Below, piece by piece: positions 1 to 9,245 of a stretch of 64,000 nt of DNA. The notes below the pieces were generated by a model. It was not told the origin of the DNA. It did no database searches and was given only the letters and a program-made list of their open reading frames with translations. This stretch comes from Acinetobacter sp. Marseille-Q1618 (GTDB lineage: Bacteria > Pseudomonadota > Gammaproteobacteria > Pseudomonadales > Moraxellaceae). The stretch covers positions 248,001 to 312,000 of the forward strand of contig NZ_CADDWJ010000002.1 in the NCBI RefSeq assembly GCF_902809855.1, read 5' to 3'. The position numbers were made by a program, and so were the translations under genes. The first letter of the stretch is position 1, and the number at the start of each line of letters is the position of its first letter.

Positions 1-137
1 CTTGAGCTTTCATCATAGATCAGCCCTTTTTCAATGGCACTTTCTACACCTTGTGAATAACAATAAGCACCTATTGGCAAAGCGGTAGATGACAAAGTTA
101 ATAGCTTGAGCAAATCTACCGCATTAGTGATGGTCAT
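1..137 (-). CDS. ureF: Urease accessory protein UreF (N-terminal part, cut by window edge)
   Basis: Only the first ~45 codons are inside the window. The reading begins [15 protein letters not shown] and continues with [17 protein letters not shown], the N-terminal signature of UreF, the all-helical GTPase-activating partner of UreG in nickel delivery to urease. The ATG lies inside the end of ureE, overlapping it by 14 bases, which indicates translational coupling in the urease operon. No stop codon is met before base 1, so the gene continues to the left, where ureG would be expected. Identification rests on motif recognition plus operon position; the rest of the protein cannot be assessed. 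Confidence 0.88.
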   Translation of the reverse strand, partial: MTITNAVDLLKLLTLSSTALPIGAYCYSQGVESAIEKGLIYDESS

Positions 138-636
138 GTGCGTGAATCGCTGTGATAGAGCTTAAAGGCTTACTTTCTGCTTTTGATAAGCGCTCATAGC
201 TATGACTATGCTGTGCATAAGCACCACTTTCAGGTTCAAAAGGATGCTCGGTTTCTGTCACAGTTAAACCTAGACCAACCATCATTTCCGCAAGAACATG
301 ATCAGGCTCAAAATACAAAGCACTAGGTGTCAACATTAGTGGTACATGTCGATTTCCCAAATGATACGCTGCTTTGAGCAAATCAAAATCAGATTGTGCG
401 GTTACTTGCATCAACCGTTCCGCTTTGGCATCGACACGTAGAACATCTCCATGTTCTGTGGCAATCAATGCACCACTTCTTAAAATTCCAGTACGAGGTA
501 AATCCACACCGACATCTTCACCATTTTCTAAAGTTGCCCGAAAACGGCTTTTTTGACGTGTGTCAAAAGTCAGAGCCACAGTTTCTACTGCTGTTTTAGT
601 TTCAGTCTGCTCTAGGCGTTGGGTAAAGATTTTCAT
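124..636 (-). CDS. ureE: Urease accessory protein UreE (nickel metallochaperone)
   Basis: 170 residues, usual for UreE. UreE binds Ni2+ and hands it to the UreDFG complex that activates urease in the cytoplasm. The N-terminal peptide-binding-like domain contains [18 protein letters not shown]; the C-terminal metal-binding domain contains [14 protein letters not shown] with the dimer-interface histidine, and the protein ends in a modest His-rich tail (AQHSHSYE and a final HAHDHH). It lies downstream of the histidine phosphatase gene and overlaps ureF. A His tail is known in UreE of several bacteria and serves as an extra nickel store; here it is short. Identification is confident. Confidence 0.93.
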   Translation of the reverse strand: MKIFTQRLEQTETKTAVETVALTFDTRQKSRFRATLENGEDVGVDLPRTGILRSGALIATEHGDVLRVDAKAERLMQVTAQSDFDLLKAAYHLGNRHVPLMLTPSALYFEPDHVLAEMMVGLGLTVTETEHPFEPESGAYAQHSHSYERLSKAESKPLSSITAIHAHDHH

Positions 637-662
637 CCACTCTCCTCTAATGTATAAATCAT

Positions 663-1241
663 TTAATAAGTGAAAAATTCAGTATTTTTAATAGGTTGAT
701 TAAGCATATTGTGGCGAAACTGTTGCATAAGCTGCGCTGAAACAGATTGATGATTCTCCCGTAACATCTTAAATAATTGTAAAAATTGACCATGACTAAA
801 CAACATCAAGTTCTGATCGATATAACTATGTTGTTCTCGATCAAGAAATGTAAATAAAGCCTCAACTCGTAAATATAGGTCACGAAAAGATTCAGCATCT
901 GCTGCATCGACATAATCCACATCTAAATTTTGCCAATAAGCATCTACCCATGGCTTACGTTGCGCTAAAGTTGTACCTTTACATTTCAAATCAGACAAAT
1001 AAGAAAATTCTTCAATCGGCAAAATTTCAGGTTGTAATTTATCACGCTCTAAAATCGGTTGCGCAGTCTGTAAGGTTCTTAAAAATGGTGAAATAATGAC
1101 ATGGTGAGCTCGTGGCAATATCTGTGTCAGTTGATGCGCTTGCTGATGCCCAAAATCCGTCAAAGCAATACTTGCATGTGATTCAGTTTTGCCATCTACA
1201 TTTCCAACACTTTGTGCATGACGAATCAAATAAACTGCCAT
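663..1241 (-). CDS. Histidine phosphatase superfamily protein inside the urease operon
   Basis: 192 residues. The N-terminus [11 protein letters not shown] carries the catalytic RHG-type motif (here RHA) of the histidine phosphatase (phosphoglycerate-mutase-like) superfamily. A second conserved segment is [14 protein letters not shown], and the second active-site histidine is in [11 protein letters not shown]. It probably removes phosphate from a small molecule or protein; the substrate cannot be read from the sequence. It lies 12 bases downstream of ureC and before ureE on the same strand, so it is probably cotranscribed with urease. It is not a standard urease accessory factor, and any role in urease function is inference from position only. 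Confidence 0.85.
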   Translation of the reverse strand: MAVYLIRHAQSVGNVDGKTESHASIALTDFGHQQAHQLTQILPRAHHVIISPFLRTLQTAQPILERDKLQPEILPIEEFSYLSDLKCKGTTLAQRKPWVDAYWQNLDVDYVDAADAESFRDLYLRVEALFTFLDREQHSYIDQNLMLFSHGQFLQLFKMLRENHQSVSAQLMQQFRHNMLNQPIKNTEFFTY

Positions 1242-1253
1242 GAAAGCTATCCT

Positions 1254-2954
1254 TTAAAACAAAAAATACCGTTGTGCCATCGGCAACACTTCCGCAGGCT
1301 CACAGCTCAAATGCACACCATCTGCTCTTACTTCATAGGTTTCAGGATGCACATCCATGACAGGACAATAACTATTGTGCTTCATATCCTCTTTCGTGAT
1401 CTTTCGCGTATTTTTAGCAGGTGAAATCAGCTTTTTTAACTGCAACTTTTCAACAACACCATTTTCAATCGCCACTTGCGATAAAAAAGTAATACAAGTG
1501 TTATGTACCCCACGAGGAAAAGCACCAAACATCGGACGATAATGTACTGGTTGAGGTGTAGGAATCGAGGCATTAATATCCCCCATCGGTGCAGCAGCAA
1601 TCATGCCTCCTTTGATAATCATAGAAGGTTTTACCCCAAAAAATGCAGGCTTCCACAGCACCAAATCCGCCAATTTTCCTTCTTCAATCGAACCTACTTC
1701 GTGGCTTAAACCATGAGTAATCGCAGGATTAATCGTGTATTTCGAGATATAGCGTTTCACACGCTGATTATCACGATGAGGCGTATCACCTTCTAGTGCA
1801 CCACGTTGTATTTTCATTTTATGTGCGGTTTGCCATGTCCGAATGATCACCTCACCCACCCGTCCCATCGCTTGCGAATCTGATGACATCATCGAAATCG
1901 CCCCTAAATCTTGTAAAATATCTTCAGCGGCAATGGTTTCACGGCGAATCCGACTTTCAGCAAATGCCACATCTTCCGCAATCGCAGGGTCAAGATGATG
2001 ACAGACCATCAACATGTCTAAATGCTCATCAATGGTGTTTACGGTATATGGGCGAGTTGGATTGGTTGACGAGGGCAACACATTTTTTTGTCCAATGGCT
2101 TTTAAAATATCAGGTGCATGCCCACCGCCTGCGCCTTCGGTATGATAAGTGTGAATGGTACGATTTTTAAATGCAGCAAGGGTTTCTTCCAAAAAGCCAC
2201 TTTCATTTAAGGTATCGGTATGAATCGCAACTTGTACATCATAATCCTCTGCAACACTTAGACAATTATCAATAGCAGCAGGTGTAGAACCCCAATCTTC
2301 ATGCAACTTTAAACCGACTACACCCGCTTGAATCTGTTCGGCAATTGGTTCAGGCTGACTCAAATTACCTTTACCCAATAACCCAATATTCATCGGCAAA
2401 TCATCAATGGCTTGTAGCATGGTGGCGATATGCCAAGGTCCAGGTGTCACGGTAGTTGCCGATGTGCCTGCTGCTGGCCCTGTCCCGCCACCGATCATGG
2501 TGGTTGTGCCTGACATAAGTGCTGTTTCAACTTGTTGCGGACAAATCCAATGGATATGCGTATCAATTGCACCCGCAGTCAAAATCTGCCCTTCCCCAGC
2601 AATGACTTCTGTAGCAGCACCCAAAGGAATAGTAATATTGGGTTGAATGTCAGGATTGCCTGCTTTACCAATTTTCCAAATGCGACCATTTTTCAGACCG
2701 ACATCAGCTTTGATAATGCCCCACCAATCCACAATTAAAGCATTGGTAATTACCGTATCTGCAACTTCATCTGCCAAAAGTTGTGACTGTCCCATGCCAT
2801 CACGAATGACTTTACCACCACCAAATTTAACCTCTTCACCATACGTAGTTAAGTCTTGTTCGACTTCTATAAATAATTCGGTATCTGCTAAACGTACACG
2901 ATCTCCAACAGTAGGGCCAAACATTTCAGCATACGCACGGCGGGACATTTTCAT
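1254..2954 (-). CDS. ureC: Urease alpha (catalytic) subunit UreC
   Basis: 566 residues, the full length for UreC. It hydrolyses urea to ammonia and carbamate at a dinickel centre. Visible signatures are the metal-binding [11 protein letters not shown], the carbamylated lysine in [12 protein letters not shown] (about residue 217 by family numbering), the metal histidines in [13 protein letters not shown] and [18 protein letters not shown], and the mobile-flap catalytic histidine in [10 protein letters not shown]. The start [15 protein letters not shown] fits the family. ureB lies 42 bases upstream. The separate small subunits ureA and ureB show the three-subunit bacterial type rather than the fused Helicobacter type. 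Confidence 0.98.
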   Translation of the reverse strand: MKMSRRAYAEMFGPTVGDRVRLADTELFIEVEQDLTTYGEEVKFGGGKVIRDGMGQSQLLADEVADTVITNALIVDWWGIIKADVGLKNGRIWKIGKAGNPDIQPNITIPLGAATEVIAGEGQILTAGAIDTHIHWICPQQVETALMSGTTTMIGGGTGPAAGTSATTVTPGPWHIATMLQAIDDLPMNIGLLGKGNLSQPEPIAEQIQAGVVGLKLHEDWGSTPAAIDNCLSVAEDYDVQVAIHTDTLNESGFLEETLAAFKNRTIHTYHTEGAGGGHAPDILKAIGQKNVLPSSTNPTRPYTVNTIDEHLDMLMVCHHLDPAIAEDVAFAESRIRRETIAAEDILQDLGAISMMSSDSQAMGRVGEVIIRTWQTAHKMKIQRGALEGDTPHRDNQRVKRYISKYTINPAITHGLSHEVGSIEEGKLADLVLWKPAFFGVKPSMIIKGGMIAAAPMGDINASIPTPQPVHYRPMFGAFPRGVHNTCITFLSQVAIENGVVEKLQLKKLISPAKNTRKITKEDMKHNSYCPVMDVHPETYEVRADGVHLSCEPAEVLPMAQRYFLF

Positions 2955-2996
2955 GGTTAAGTACTCTGATTTTGTGTATTTTTTAAATTACTTTGC

Positions 2997-3311
2997 TTAT
3001 GCATCATCAAGTCTCCCCATCACCCGACCTGCAAAGCCATACACTTCTCGCTTTCCTGCCAAAGCCACCAATTCAACTTGACGACTTTGTCCTGGTTCAA
3101 AACGAATAGCCGTACCAGCAGCAATATTTAAGCGATAGCCTTTGGTTTGTGCACGGTCAAACTGCAAAGCATCATTGGCTTCATAAAAATGAAAATGTGA
3201 GCCAACTTGTATCGGACGATCTCCCATATTTGCCACATTGATGATTAAGGTCTGTCGCCCAACATTCAACTCAATGTCTGTTTCAGAGGCAATCACTTCA
3301 CCAGGAATCAT
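2997..3311 (-). CDS. ureB: Urease beta subunit UreB
   Basis: 104 residues, typical. It opens with [19 protein letters not shown] and contains [15 protein letters not shown] and [15 protein letters not shown], all diagnostic of the urease beta subunit, a beta-barrel protein that packs around UreC in the (UreABC)3 complex. It begins 14 bases after ureA and is followed by ureC. No abnormality is seen. Confidence 0.97.
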   Translation of the reverse strand: MIPGEVIASETDIELNVGRQTLIINVANMGDRPIQVGSHFHFYEANDALQFDRAQTKGYRLNIAAGTAIRFEPGQSRQVELVALAGKREVYGFAGRVMGRLDDA

Positions 3312-3325
3312 TTGCTTTCCTTCTG

Positions 3326-3628
3326 CTATAAAATAGGTTGGTGTACAGTGACAAGTTTCGAGCCATCAGGAAAAGTTGCTTCGACTTGTACTTCAGCAAT
3401 CATTTCTGCCACACCCTCCATCACATCTTCTCGACTAAGCAATGTCGTCCCGTAATGCATCAGCTCACTAACGGTCATGCCATCACGTGCGCCTTCTAAA
3501 AGTGCAGCAGAAATAAATGCAATGGATTCAGGATAATTCAACTTTAATCCTCGTGCTTTACGGCGTTCTGCCACTAAACCTGCAGTAAAAATCAATAACT
3601 TGTCTTTTTCAGTTGGATTGAGTTCCAT
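3326..3628 (-). CDS. ureA: Urease gamma subunit UreA
   Basis: 100 residues, the exact family length. [23 protein letters not shown] and the central [22 protein letters not shown] region are the conserved gamma-subunit blocks, and the end [17 protein letters not shown] is typical. It forms the small outer subunit of the (UreABC)3 assembly. It starts the structural-gene block; upstream on the same strand is an unrelated Sel1-like gene separating it from ureD. Confidence 0.97.
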   Translation of the reverse strand: MELNPTEKDKLLIFTAGLVAERRKARGLKLNYPESIAFISAALLEGARDGMTVSELMHYGTTLLSREDVMEGVAEMIAEVQVEATFPDGSKLVTVHQPIL

Positions 3629-3676
3629 AGCATTTTCCTATTTTTATTCATCTATGCAAAAATCGTGCTCACTTTT

Positions 3677-4300
3677 TTAATTACGCTGATTAAGAATATA
3701 TTGTTTGATTTCCATTCCTCTCACACAGGCAGGATCTGACTTACCGTAAACACAACTCATGATCAATGCATCCAATGCTTTGTCATAAGTCTGCTTAGAA
3801 TCATCATTGTTGATCAGCTCAGCTGCATACATCGTGCACCCCCAAGGATCATTCCAATTACACGATTTCTCAAATGTTCGTGTAATACATTGTTTTCGCT
3901 CTAAAGTTAGGCTATCCACAAAAGTCATTGCACCTGCTGCTCTATTGGTACATGCCGATGCAACACCTAATTCACAACCTCTTTGAAATAACTGTTCAGA
4001 AGTTTGTGTCTGCTTTGCTTGCTGTAAATTTAATGCAGTAAAATAACAAGCATCGCCTTGATTATCTTCACACTTTTTATAGCATGCCAAAGTGTTTTCC
4101 CGACAATATGCTGCCACAGTGCTATAGTTTTGAGGTGATTTAGCTTTTTTATCTGGTGAGGTATCGGCAGGACATTTATCTAAGTTATTTACAAATATTG
4201 GATTTTTTGACATCCGTTGTTTAATTTCAGAAATATTTTGCTCAGGCATTGCATAACATAATAGTGGCATTAAAAAATATAATATTATTAATTTTTTCAT
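3677..4300 (-). CDS. Secreted cysteine-rich Sel1-like (Hcp-type) repeat protein
   Basis: 207 residues with a clear signal peptide (MKKLIILYFLMPLLCYA, cleaved near residue 17), so it is periplasmic or secreted. The mature part contains paired cysteines at regular spacing: CEDNQGDAC, CELGVASAC, CNWNDPWGC and CVYGKSDPAC. This C-x7-C arrangement at the end of alpha-alpha hairpins is characteristic of disulfide-stabilised Sel1-like repeats of the Helicobacter Hcp kind. About four repeats can be counted. It is embedded between ureD and ureA on the same strand and is probably cotranscribed. No urease role is known for this family; it may scaffold protein contacts in the periplasm. The function is unknown. 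Confidence 0.75.
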   Translation of the reverse strand: MKKLIILYFLMPLLCYAMPEQNISEIKQRMSKNPIFVNNLDKCPADTSPDKKAKSPQNYSTVAAYCRENTLACYKKCEDNQGDACYFTALNLQQAKQTQTSEQLFQRGCELGVASACTNRAAGAMTFVDSLTLERKQCITRTFEKSCNWNDPWGCTMYAAELINNDDSKQTYDKALDALIMSCVYGKSDPACVRGMEIKQYILNQRN

Positions 4301-4388
4301 TAGATTACCTTGATTTTATACGATGGTTTTTATGCATTTATATACACACTCATCACATGAGATTTGGAAAATAAATCATTTTTTAAAG

Positions 4389-5264
4389 CTAAGTCCGCCA
4401 AATTCGTGGGAATTCTTCGTCCAAATCAAACCAATAACGTCTTAGTCTGGCACGAATCGCAGCAAAAGCATCATGACATTGTCGAACATCATTGCCTAAA
4501 TAACGTGCACACATAACATCGCCCAAAATAGTCAATGTCACAGGCACATTCATTCGCATTATCAGTTCACGAATCAAATCAAGATGTTGATCTAAATATA
4601 TATTTGCACGAAATTTCTCAGGCGGTACCGCCCAAAAACTCCCCATGACAGCACACCCATTCATACCTAGACATGAACTCAACCAACGATCTCCCCCAAG
4701 AAAATTGAGTTGGTCTGCAACTAACAGTGTCTGAGTGCGATAAAGTTTAAAAAGGTTTTGAAAGCGTCCCTGTTTAAATTTTTCATCTCGGGCTTGACGT
4801 CCGAGCACTAACATATCCCAACCAATAAAACTCGCTGCCTGATCTAAATGAATAATACTTTCTGAATTAGCATTTGCACCATCAAAGAGCATAGTTTCTT
4901 GTGGCAACCACTCTAATGTTGCATTATTTTTTACATCAATATAAATATGCTGAAAGGCTGCCTTGCCATTGGTTTTATACCATTTACCAGCACCAGGCGT
5001 TGTCACAACTGCATGAGCATGTTGCTCAACATCCACTTGAAATGTTAAATGGTCTCCGCCTGCAATCCCTGCGGGTGGATGCACGATGATGGCATGACAT
5101 ACCCCTGTTTTTTCAGGCCATAGCATTTTTTGCACCCGAACAGGTCCAACATGTTTTCGATGATGCAAAATAGTGCGTTTTTGATCACTTTTAAAACCTA
5201 ATTCTAATTTGGCGTACCAATATTGCGCATCGTACTGCGATTTTGCAAAAACTAAATCGTTCAT
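4389..5264 (-). CDS. ureD: Urease accessory protein UreD
   Basis: 291 residues, normal for UreD (UreH). UreD is the scaffold that docks UreF and UreG on apo-urease and provides a nickel channel. Recognisable segments are [48 protein letters not shown] and the C-terminal [23 protein letters not shown]. It is the first gene of the urease operon on the minus strand; the gene further upstream (an acyltransferase) is also on the minus strand, about 75 bases away. The accessory genes are thus split around the structural genes, as in several Acinetobacter and Pseudomonas. Confidence 0.95.
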   Translation of the reverse strand: MNDLVFAKSQYDAQYWYAKLELGFKSDQKRTILHHRKHVGPVRVQKMLWPEKTGVCHAIIVHPPAGIAGGDHLTFQVDVEQHAHAVVTTPGAGKWYKTNGKAAFQHIYIDVKNNATLEWLPQETMLFDGANANSESIIHLDQAASFIGWDMLVLGRQARDEKFKQGRFQNLFKLYRTQTLLVADQLNFLGGDRWLSSCLGMNGCAVMGSFWAVPPEKFRANIYLDQHLDLIRELIMRMNVPVTLTILGDVMCARYLGNDVRQCHDAFAAIRARLRRYWFDLDEEFPRIWRT

Positions 5265-5338
5265 CTAGGGCTGTTGTACTATGTTTTTAATTTACTTGTT
5301 AAAATGTAGCAAAAATTGCACCAATACTTTACCTATAC

Positions 5339-6337
5339 TTAATTTTTCATTTTTAAATATGTTAATAAATATTCTGTAGGCTTCACTAACCATAACGACA
5401 TTTTTCTTAAAAATTGATCAAAAAATACTTGCTGTAAAATCCAACAGCTTAAAATAGATAAAACAATACAAATCAAAATTTCCCAAAAAACATTTAAATC
5501 AACTTGGTAATAACGTGCAATCCACATCACGACAAATCCATGTAACAGATATACAGGCAAGGTATAAGTTCCTAATTTTTGCCATTTCCCTTGAAAAAAT
5601 TGCGTTACCGACAGTAAAGCCACAATACCTAAACTTGATAAAGTCAAACAGGCTATTCGCATGAATATTCCATCAAAAACACTAACTTTTAATTGTGAAT
5701 AACTCAAACTCCCAAACAACCAATATTGATTGATTTGTGTGAAAGATACAAAAGCTGCCAAGCCCATTAAACAGATCAAACCATAATATTTTGCAGTATC
5801 TCGTTGTTGGATTTTCTCAACGATGCTTTTGCCATAAATCACACCCACAATAAAAAATGGGAAAAATACAAAAATACGCCCCATAGAGTATAAATAGTTA
5901 TTCCAAGGGCTCAATCCTATAAAAACTGCCATAAACAAGGAAAATATCAAAGCAAAGCCATTGGATATTTTTAATAAAAAATGCGTAAGGCAGGTCCACA
6001 CTATCATTCCCAACAGATACCAAAGTATCCAGTAGGGTTTGATAAATACATTCCAATTCCAGAGTATTTGCCCTGACCAAAAGCCATCATAAACCGCAAA
6101 TAAAAATTGAAATGGAATATAAAGCGAGAGGAAAAATAAAGTATTTTTCAGCCAATTTTTATCTTTATATAAAATGCCTGACACAAAAATAAAAGCAGGC
6201 ATATGAATCAAATAAATCGTTCCAAGCAAAGTATGGCTAATCGGATCACGCCATCCAATCATGCGTTCTAAAAAATGTCCAAAGACCACCAAAAAGATCA
6301 GTATCGCCTTATGGGTATCAAGAAAATGGTTGCGCAT
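5339..6337 (-). CDS. Acyltransferase 3 family membrane protein
   Basis: 332 residues, almost entirely hydrophobic, with about ten predicted membrane helices. The N-terminus LDTHKAILIFLVVFGHFLERM contains the conserved histidine of acyltransferase family 3 (R/D-x-x-A/K ... FGH), used for O-acetylation of polysaccharides or LOS sugars at the inner membrane. It ends with a basic helix, as usual in these single-domain enzymes. The next gene upstream is a macrodomain protein 30 bases away. The acceptor substrate cannot be predicted; surface glycans are likely because lipid A and LOS genes follow. Confidence 0.82.
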   Translation of the reverse strand: MRNHFLDTHKAILIFLVVFGHFLERMIGWRDPISHTLLGTIYLIHMPAFIFVSGILYKDKNWLKNTLFFLSLYIPFQFLFAVYDGFWSGQILWNWNVFIKPYWILWYLLGMIVWTCLTHFLLKISNGFALIFSLFMAVFIGLSPWNNYLYSMGRIFVFFPFFIVGVIYGKSIVEKIQQRDTAKYYGLICLMGLAAFVSFTQINQYWLFGSLSYSQLKVSVFDGIFMRIACLTLSSLGIVALLSVTQFFQGKWQKLGTYTLPVYLLHGFVVMWIARYYQVDLNVFWEILICIVLSILSCWILQQVFFDQFLRKMSLWLVKPTEYLLTYLKMKN

Positions 6338-6367
6338 AATGGCGTATAAACCAGAAAATTTTAGAAA

Positions 6368-6919
6368 TTATATACCCAAAATTTGCACATCAGAGGTATC
6401 AATTTGCGCTAGGCGTTGTCGATAGATCTTAAAATTTTCCACATCAAAACAAACAAAATTAACTTCCTGTACATGCTGTGCATTTTTCATAAAATCCACT
6501 GTGGTTGTGATTGCAATATCCGCTGCCTCAAACTTTGGAAAACGATAGATATCTGTAGAAATATTTGGAAAAGCAATACTTTGCAAGTGCTTTTGTTCAG
6601 CAAGATTCAAACTATTAATATAAGCATTTTGCAATAATTGACTTTCCTGATGCTGCCCATCTTGCCATGTGGGTCCTACGGTATGAATGACATAATGACT
6701 TGGCAGTAATCCTGCGCTTGTCATGACCGCTTCTCCAACAGCACAGCCTCCTTGTTGTGCTCGGATTTGCTGACATTCAACTAAAATTTCATTCCCACCT
6801 TTACGATGAATCGCACCATCTACCCCTCCACCGCCGAGTAGAGATGTATTGGCAGCATTGACAATCGCATCTACTTTTTGAATGGTGATATCACCCTGAA
6901 TTAATCGAATACTTTTCAT
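6368..6919 (-). CDS. Macrodomain protein, YmdB-like O-acetyl-ADP-ribose deacetylase
   Basis: 183 residues forming one macrodomain. The start [19 protein letters not shown] and the loop [18 protein letters not shown] are the signature ADP-ribose-binding elements of the YmdB/MacroD group, which hydrolyse O-acetyl-ADP-ribose and remove mono-ADP-ribose from proteins. Further conserved parts are [22 protein letters not shown] and [14 protein letters not shown]. Length and order match the family. It probably shares a transcript with the downstream acyltransferase gene. A second macrodomain protein of a different subgroup lies near 37 kb. Confidence 0.9.
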   Translation of the reverse strand: MKSIRLIQGDITIQKVDAIVNAANTSLLGGGGVDGAIHRKGGNEILVECQQIRAQQGGCAVGEAVMTSAGLLPSHYVIHTVGPTWQDGQHQESQLLQNAYINSLNLAEQKHLQSIAFPNISTDIYRFPKFEAADIAITTTVDFMKNAQHVQEVNFVCFDVENFKIYRQRLAQIDTSDVQILGI

Positions 6920-7040
6920 TAAACTTAAGCCACATCATCCTGATCCTTGTTTCTAGGATTATAGAACAATGCTTTACGCCTTTAAATTTAGTTCATGTTA
7001 AACTTCAACCATCTAAACAATTGCAATCTCTCACATTAAT

Positions 7041-7976
7041 ATGAGTAAAAAGCATCATTACGAATCTGGAAAGTTTTATTGGGCATTTTTATTGCCACAA
7101 TATTGGGGAATATGGATTGCAATTGTATTTTTGATGTTGCTTGCCATTTTACCTTGGGCAATCCAACATCGTTTGGCAACACGCTTAGGTAATCTTGCTT
7201 TTAAGCATTTGAAATCACGCCGTAAAACCACTGTTCGTAATCTTGAAGTGTGCTTTCCAGAATGGACAGCCGAACAAGTTCAGGAAAATGCTCGTCTTGT
7301 CTTTGTCGATATGATGCTTGGTGTATTTGAAACTTTAAATGCATGGTATTCACCACAATGGTTTAAAGATCGAGTGAGCATTGAAGGCTTGCAACACATC
7401 GAAAATGCTCAAGCAGAGGGTAAAGGCGTTTTGCTTTTAGGCACACATAGTACCCTACTGGATGCGGGGGGATATTTATGTGCACAATACTTTGAACCTG
7501 ATGTGGTTTATCGTCCACAAAATAATCCTTTATTGGATATGCTGATTTATCGTTGTCGTGCAACAATCTATAAAGCACAGATTGATCATGATGATATGCG
7601 TGGTCTGATTCGTCATCTTAAAGAAGGCGATGCGATTTGGTATAGTCCAGACCAAGATTTTGGTTTAAAACAAGGTGTCATGGTGCCTTTTTTTGGTATC
7701 CCTGCGGCAACCGTAACAGCACATCGTCGTCTATTAAAAATTTCGAAAGCAGTGGCAATTCCGCTCTATTTTTATCGCCATGGTAGTATTAAAAATCCAC
7801 AATATCGTGTGTTAATCGAACCTGTGGTGGAGAATTTACCGAGTGCAGATGAACTTGATGATGCAATTCGAGTCAATAAAATTATTGAAAATCAATTACG
7901 CATTGCACCTACTCAATATATGTGGTTTCACCGTCGCTTTAAAACTCGCCCTGAAGGTTATGAAAAAATTTATTAA
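7041..7976 (+). CDS. Lipid A late acyltransferase (LpxL/LpxM, HtrB family)
   Basis: 311 residues. It transfers a secondary acyl chain from acyl carrier protein to lipid A (precursor) on the inner face of the inner membrane. The N-terminal region has one membrane anchor (WGIWIAIVFLMLLAILPWAI). The catalytic H-x4-D motif is in LLLGTHSTLLDAG, followed by YRPQNNPLLDMLIYR and WYSPDQDFG, the usual family blocks. A glycosyltransferase for LOS core follows 69 bases later on the same strand, which supports a role in lipid A/LOS synthesis. Whether it corresponds to LpxL or LpxM of A. baumannii cannot be decided by eye. Confidence 0.9.
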   Translation: MSKKHHYESGKFYWAFLLPQYWGIWIAIVFLMLLAILPWAIQHRLATRLGNLAFKHLKSRRKTTVRNLEVCFPEWTAEQVQENARLVFVDMMLGVFETLNAWYSPQWFKDRVSIEGLQHIENAQAEGKGVLLLGTHSTLLDAGGYLCAQYFEPDVVYRPQNNPLLDMLIYRCRATIYKAQIDHDDMRGLIRHLKEGDAIWYSPDQDFGLKQGVMVPFFGIPAATVTAHRRLLKISKAVAIPLYFYRHGSIKNPQYRVLIEPVVENLPSADELDDAIRVNKIIENQLRIAPTQYMWFHRRFKTRPEGYEKIY

Positions 7977-8045
7977 GATTTTTCAATATCTTCAATGTGA
8001 ATTATTTTTCCTATCTTATCAATAGCACCACTAAAAGGAAAACGT

Positions 8046-9149
8046 ATGAAAATAATGCAACTTCTTCCAGAGCTCAATAGTGGTGGTGTTGAGCGTGGTA
8101 CTTTAGAAATCGCTAGAGCCTTAGTTGCCGATGGTCATGAGTCATTGGTAGTTTCAAATGGTGGACGTTTAGTTCCCGAACTTGAAGCAGAAGGCACAAT
8201 TCACTTAACCCTACCCATTCATAAAAAAGCATTGTCGAGTCTATGGCAAATTCGCCCATTACGAAAACTGATTGAACAACATCAACCTGATATTGTGCAT
8301 GTTCGTTCTCGTGTACCTGCATGGTTAACTCATTTTGCGCTTAAAGGCATTGCTGTAGAAAAACGTCCGCATTTGATCAGTACTGTACATGGTTTTTATT
8401 CGATTAATCGTTACAGTGCCATCATGACCCAAGCAGAAAAGGTCATTGCCGTATCCAACAGTGTAGTCAAATATATTAAAGACAATTATAAAAACTGCCC
8501 GCCTGAGGACATTGTACGGATTTATCGTGGGATTGATCCCACTGCTTTTCCACATGGTTATCAACCACCTGCGCAGTGGTTTCAACACACTTTTCAAGAT
8601 TTCCCACAATTAGAAAATAAGTTTTTGATTTGTCTACCGGGGCGTATTACTCGCCTAAAAGGACATGAAACGCTGATTGAATTAATGGAAAATTTACACG
8701 ATCAATATCCTCATCTACATGCCATTGTCGTCGGTGGCGCAGACCCGAAAAAAGCAGCTTATTTAGATGAGTTAGAAAATACCATTAAAAGCAAAAATCT
8801 AACTGATCACATAACCTTTGTGGGCCATCGTTCAGACATTCGTGAATGGTTGGCATTCTCAGATATAGTGTTGTCTTTGTCGAACCAAGCAGAAACTTTT
8901 GGACGTACAGCTTTAGAAGCACTGTCAGTCGGGACACCTGTGATTGGGTGGGATCGAGGCGGTGTGGCTGAAATTTTGGCAAATGTCTATCCGCAAGGCA
9001 AAATTAGTGTTGATGATAAAAATGCGCTTTTGAATGCTGTGAAATTACACATTGATCAGCCGCAACAGGTTGCGCCTGTGACGCAATTTAGTCTAAAAGA
9101 TATGTGTGATCAAACGATTCAACTGTATCAACAGGTTTTAAACAAATAA
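8046..9149 (+). CDS. lpsB: GT4-family glycosyltransferase, LpsB-like LOS core synthesis
   Basis: 367 residues with the GT-B fold of family 4. The N-terminal half has MQLLPELNSGGVERGTLEIA (glycine-rich acceptor loop); the C-terminal half has ICLPGRITRLKGHETLIE and the nucleotide-sugar-binding E-x7-E element in SNQAETFGRTALEALSVGTP. The start is supported by an AAGGAAAA ribosome-binding site. In Acinetobacter an LpsB glycosyltransferase needed for LOS outer core lies next to a lipid A acyltransferase gene, the arrangement seen here; the symbol is given on that basis. The sugar donor is not predictable. A bidirectional terminator follows. Confidence 0.82.
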   Translation: MKIMQLLPELNSGGVERGTLEIARALVADGHESLVVSNGGRLVPELEAEGTIHLTLPIHKKALSSLWQIRPLRKLIEQHQPDIVHVRSRVPAWLTHFALKGIAVEKRPHLISTVHGFYSINRYSAIMTQAEKVIAVSNSVVKYIKDNYKNCPPEDIVRIYRGIDPTAFPHGYQPPAQWFQHTFQDFPQLENKFLICLPGRITRLKGHETLIELMENLHDQYPHLHAIVVGGADPKKAAYLDELENTIKSKNLTDHITFVGHRSDIREWLAFSDIVLSLSNQAETFGRTALEALSVGTPVIGWDRGGVAEILANVYPQGKISVDDKNALLNAVKLHIDQPQQVAPVTQFSLKDMCDQTIQLYQQVLNK

Positions 9150-9188
9150 CCTTGATAATTCATTATTCTATTTAAAATTATTAGCATA

Positions 9189-9220
9189 AAAAATGCCTTT
9201 CATGGATAGAAAGGCATTTT
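9189..9220. terminator. Bidirectional terminator between lpsB and the DUF2252 gene
   Basis: Perfect 11-bp stem AAATGCCTTTC / GAAAGGCATTT with a 7-base loop, flanked by A-rich sequence on the left and T on the right. It sits between two convergent genes and can end both transcripts. Confidence 0.85.
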
Positions 9221-9245
9221 GAACGTCACTCAAAATATAAAGTGA

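Noticed and set aside
2647..3081. 144-codon plus-strand frame across ureC/ureB
   Set aside because: Antisense to two certain urease genes and without a recognisable domain; codon pattern is the mirror of ureC.
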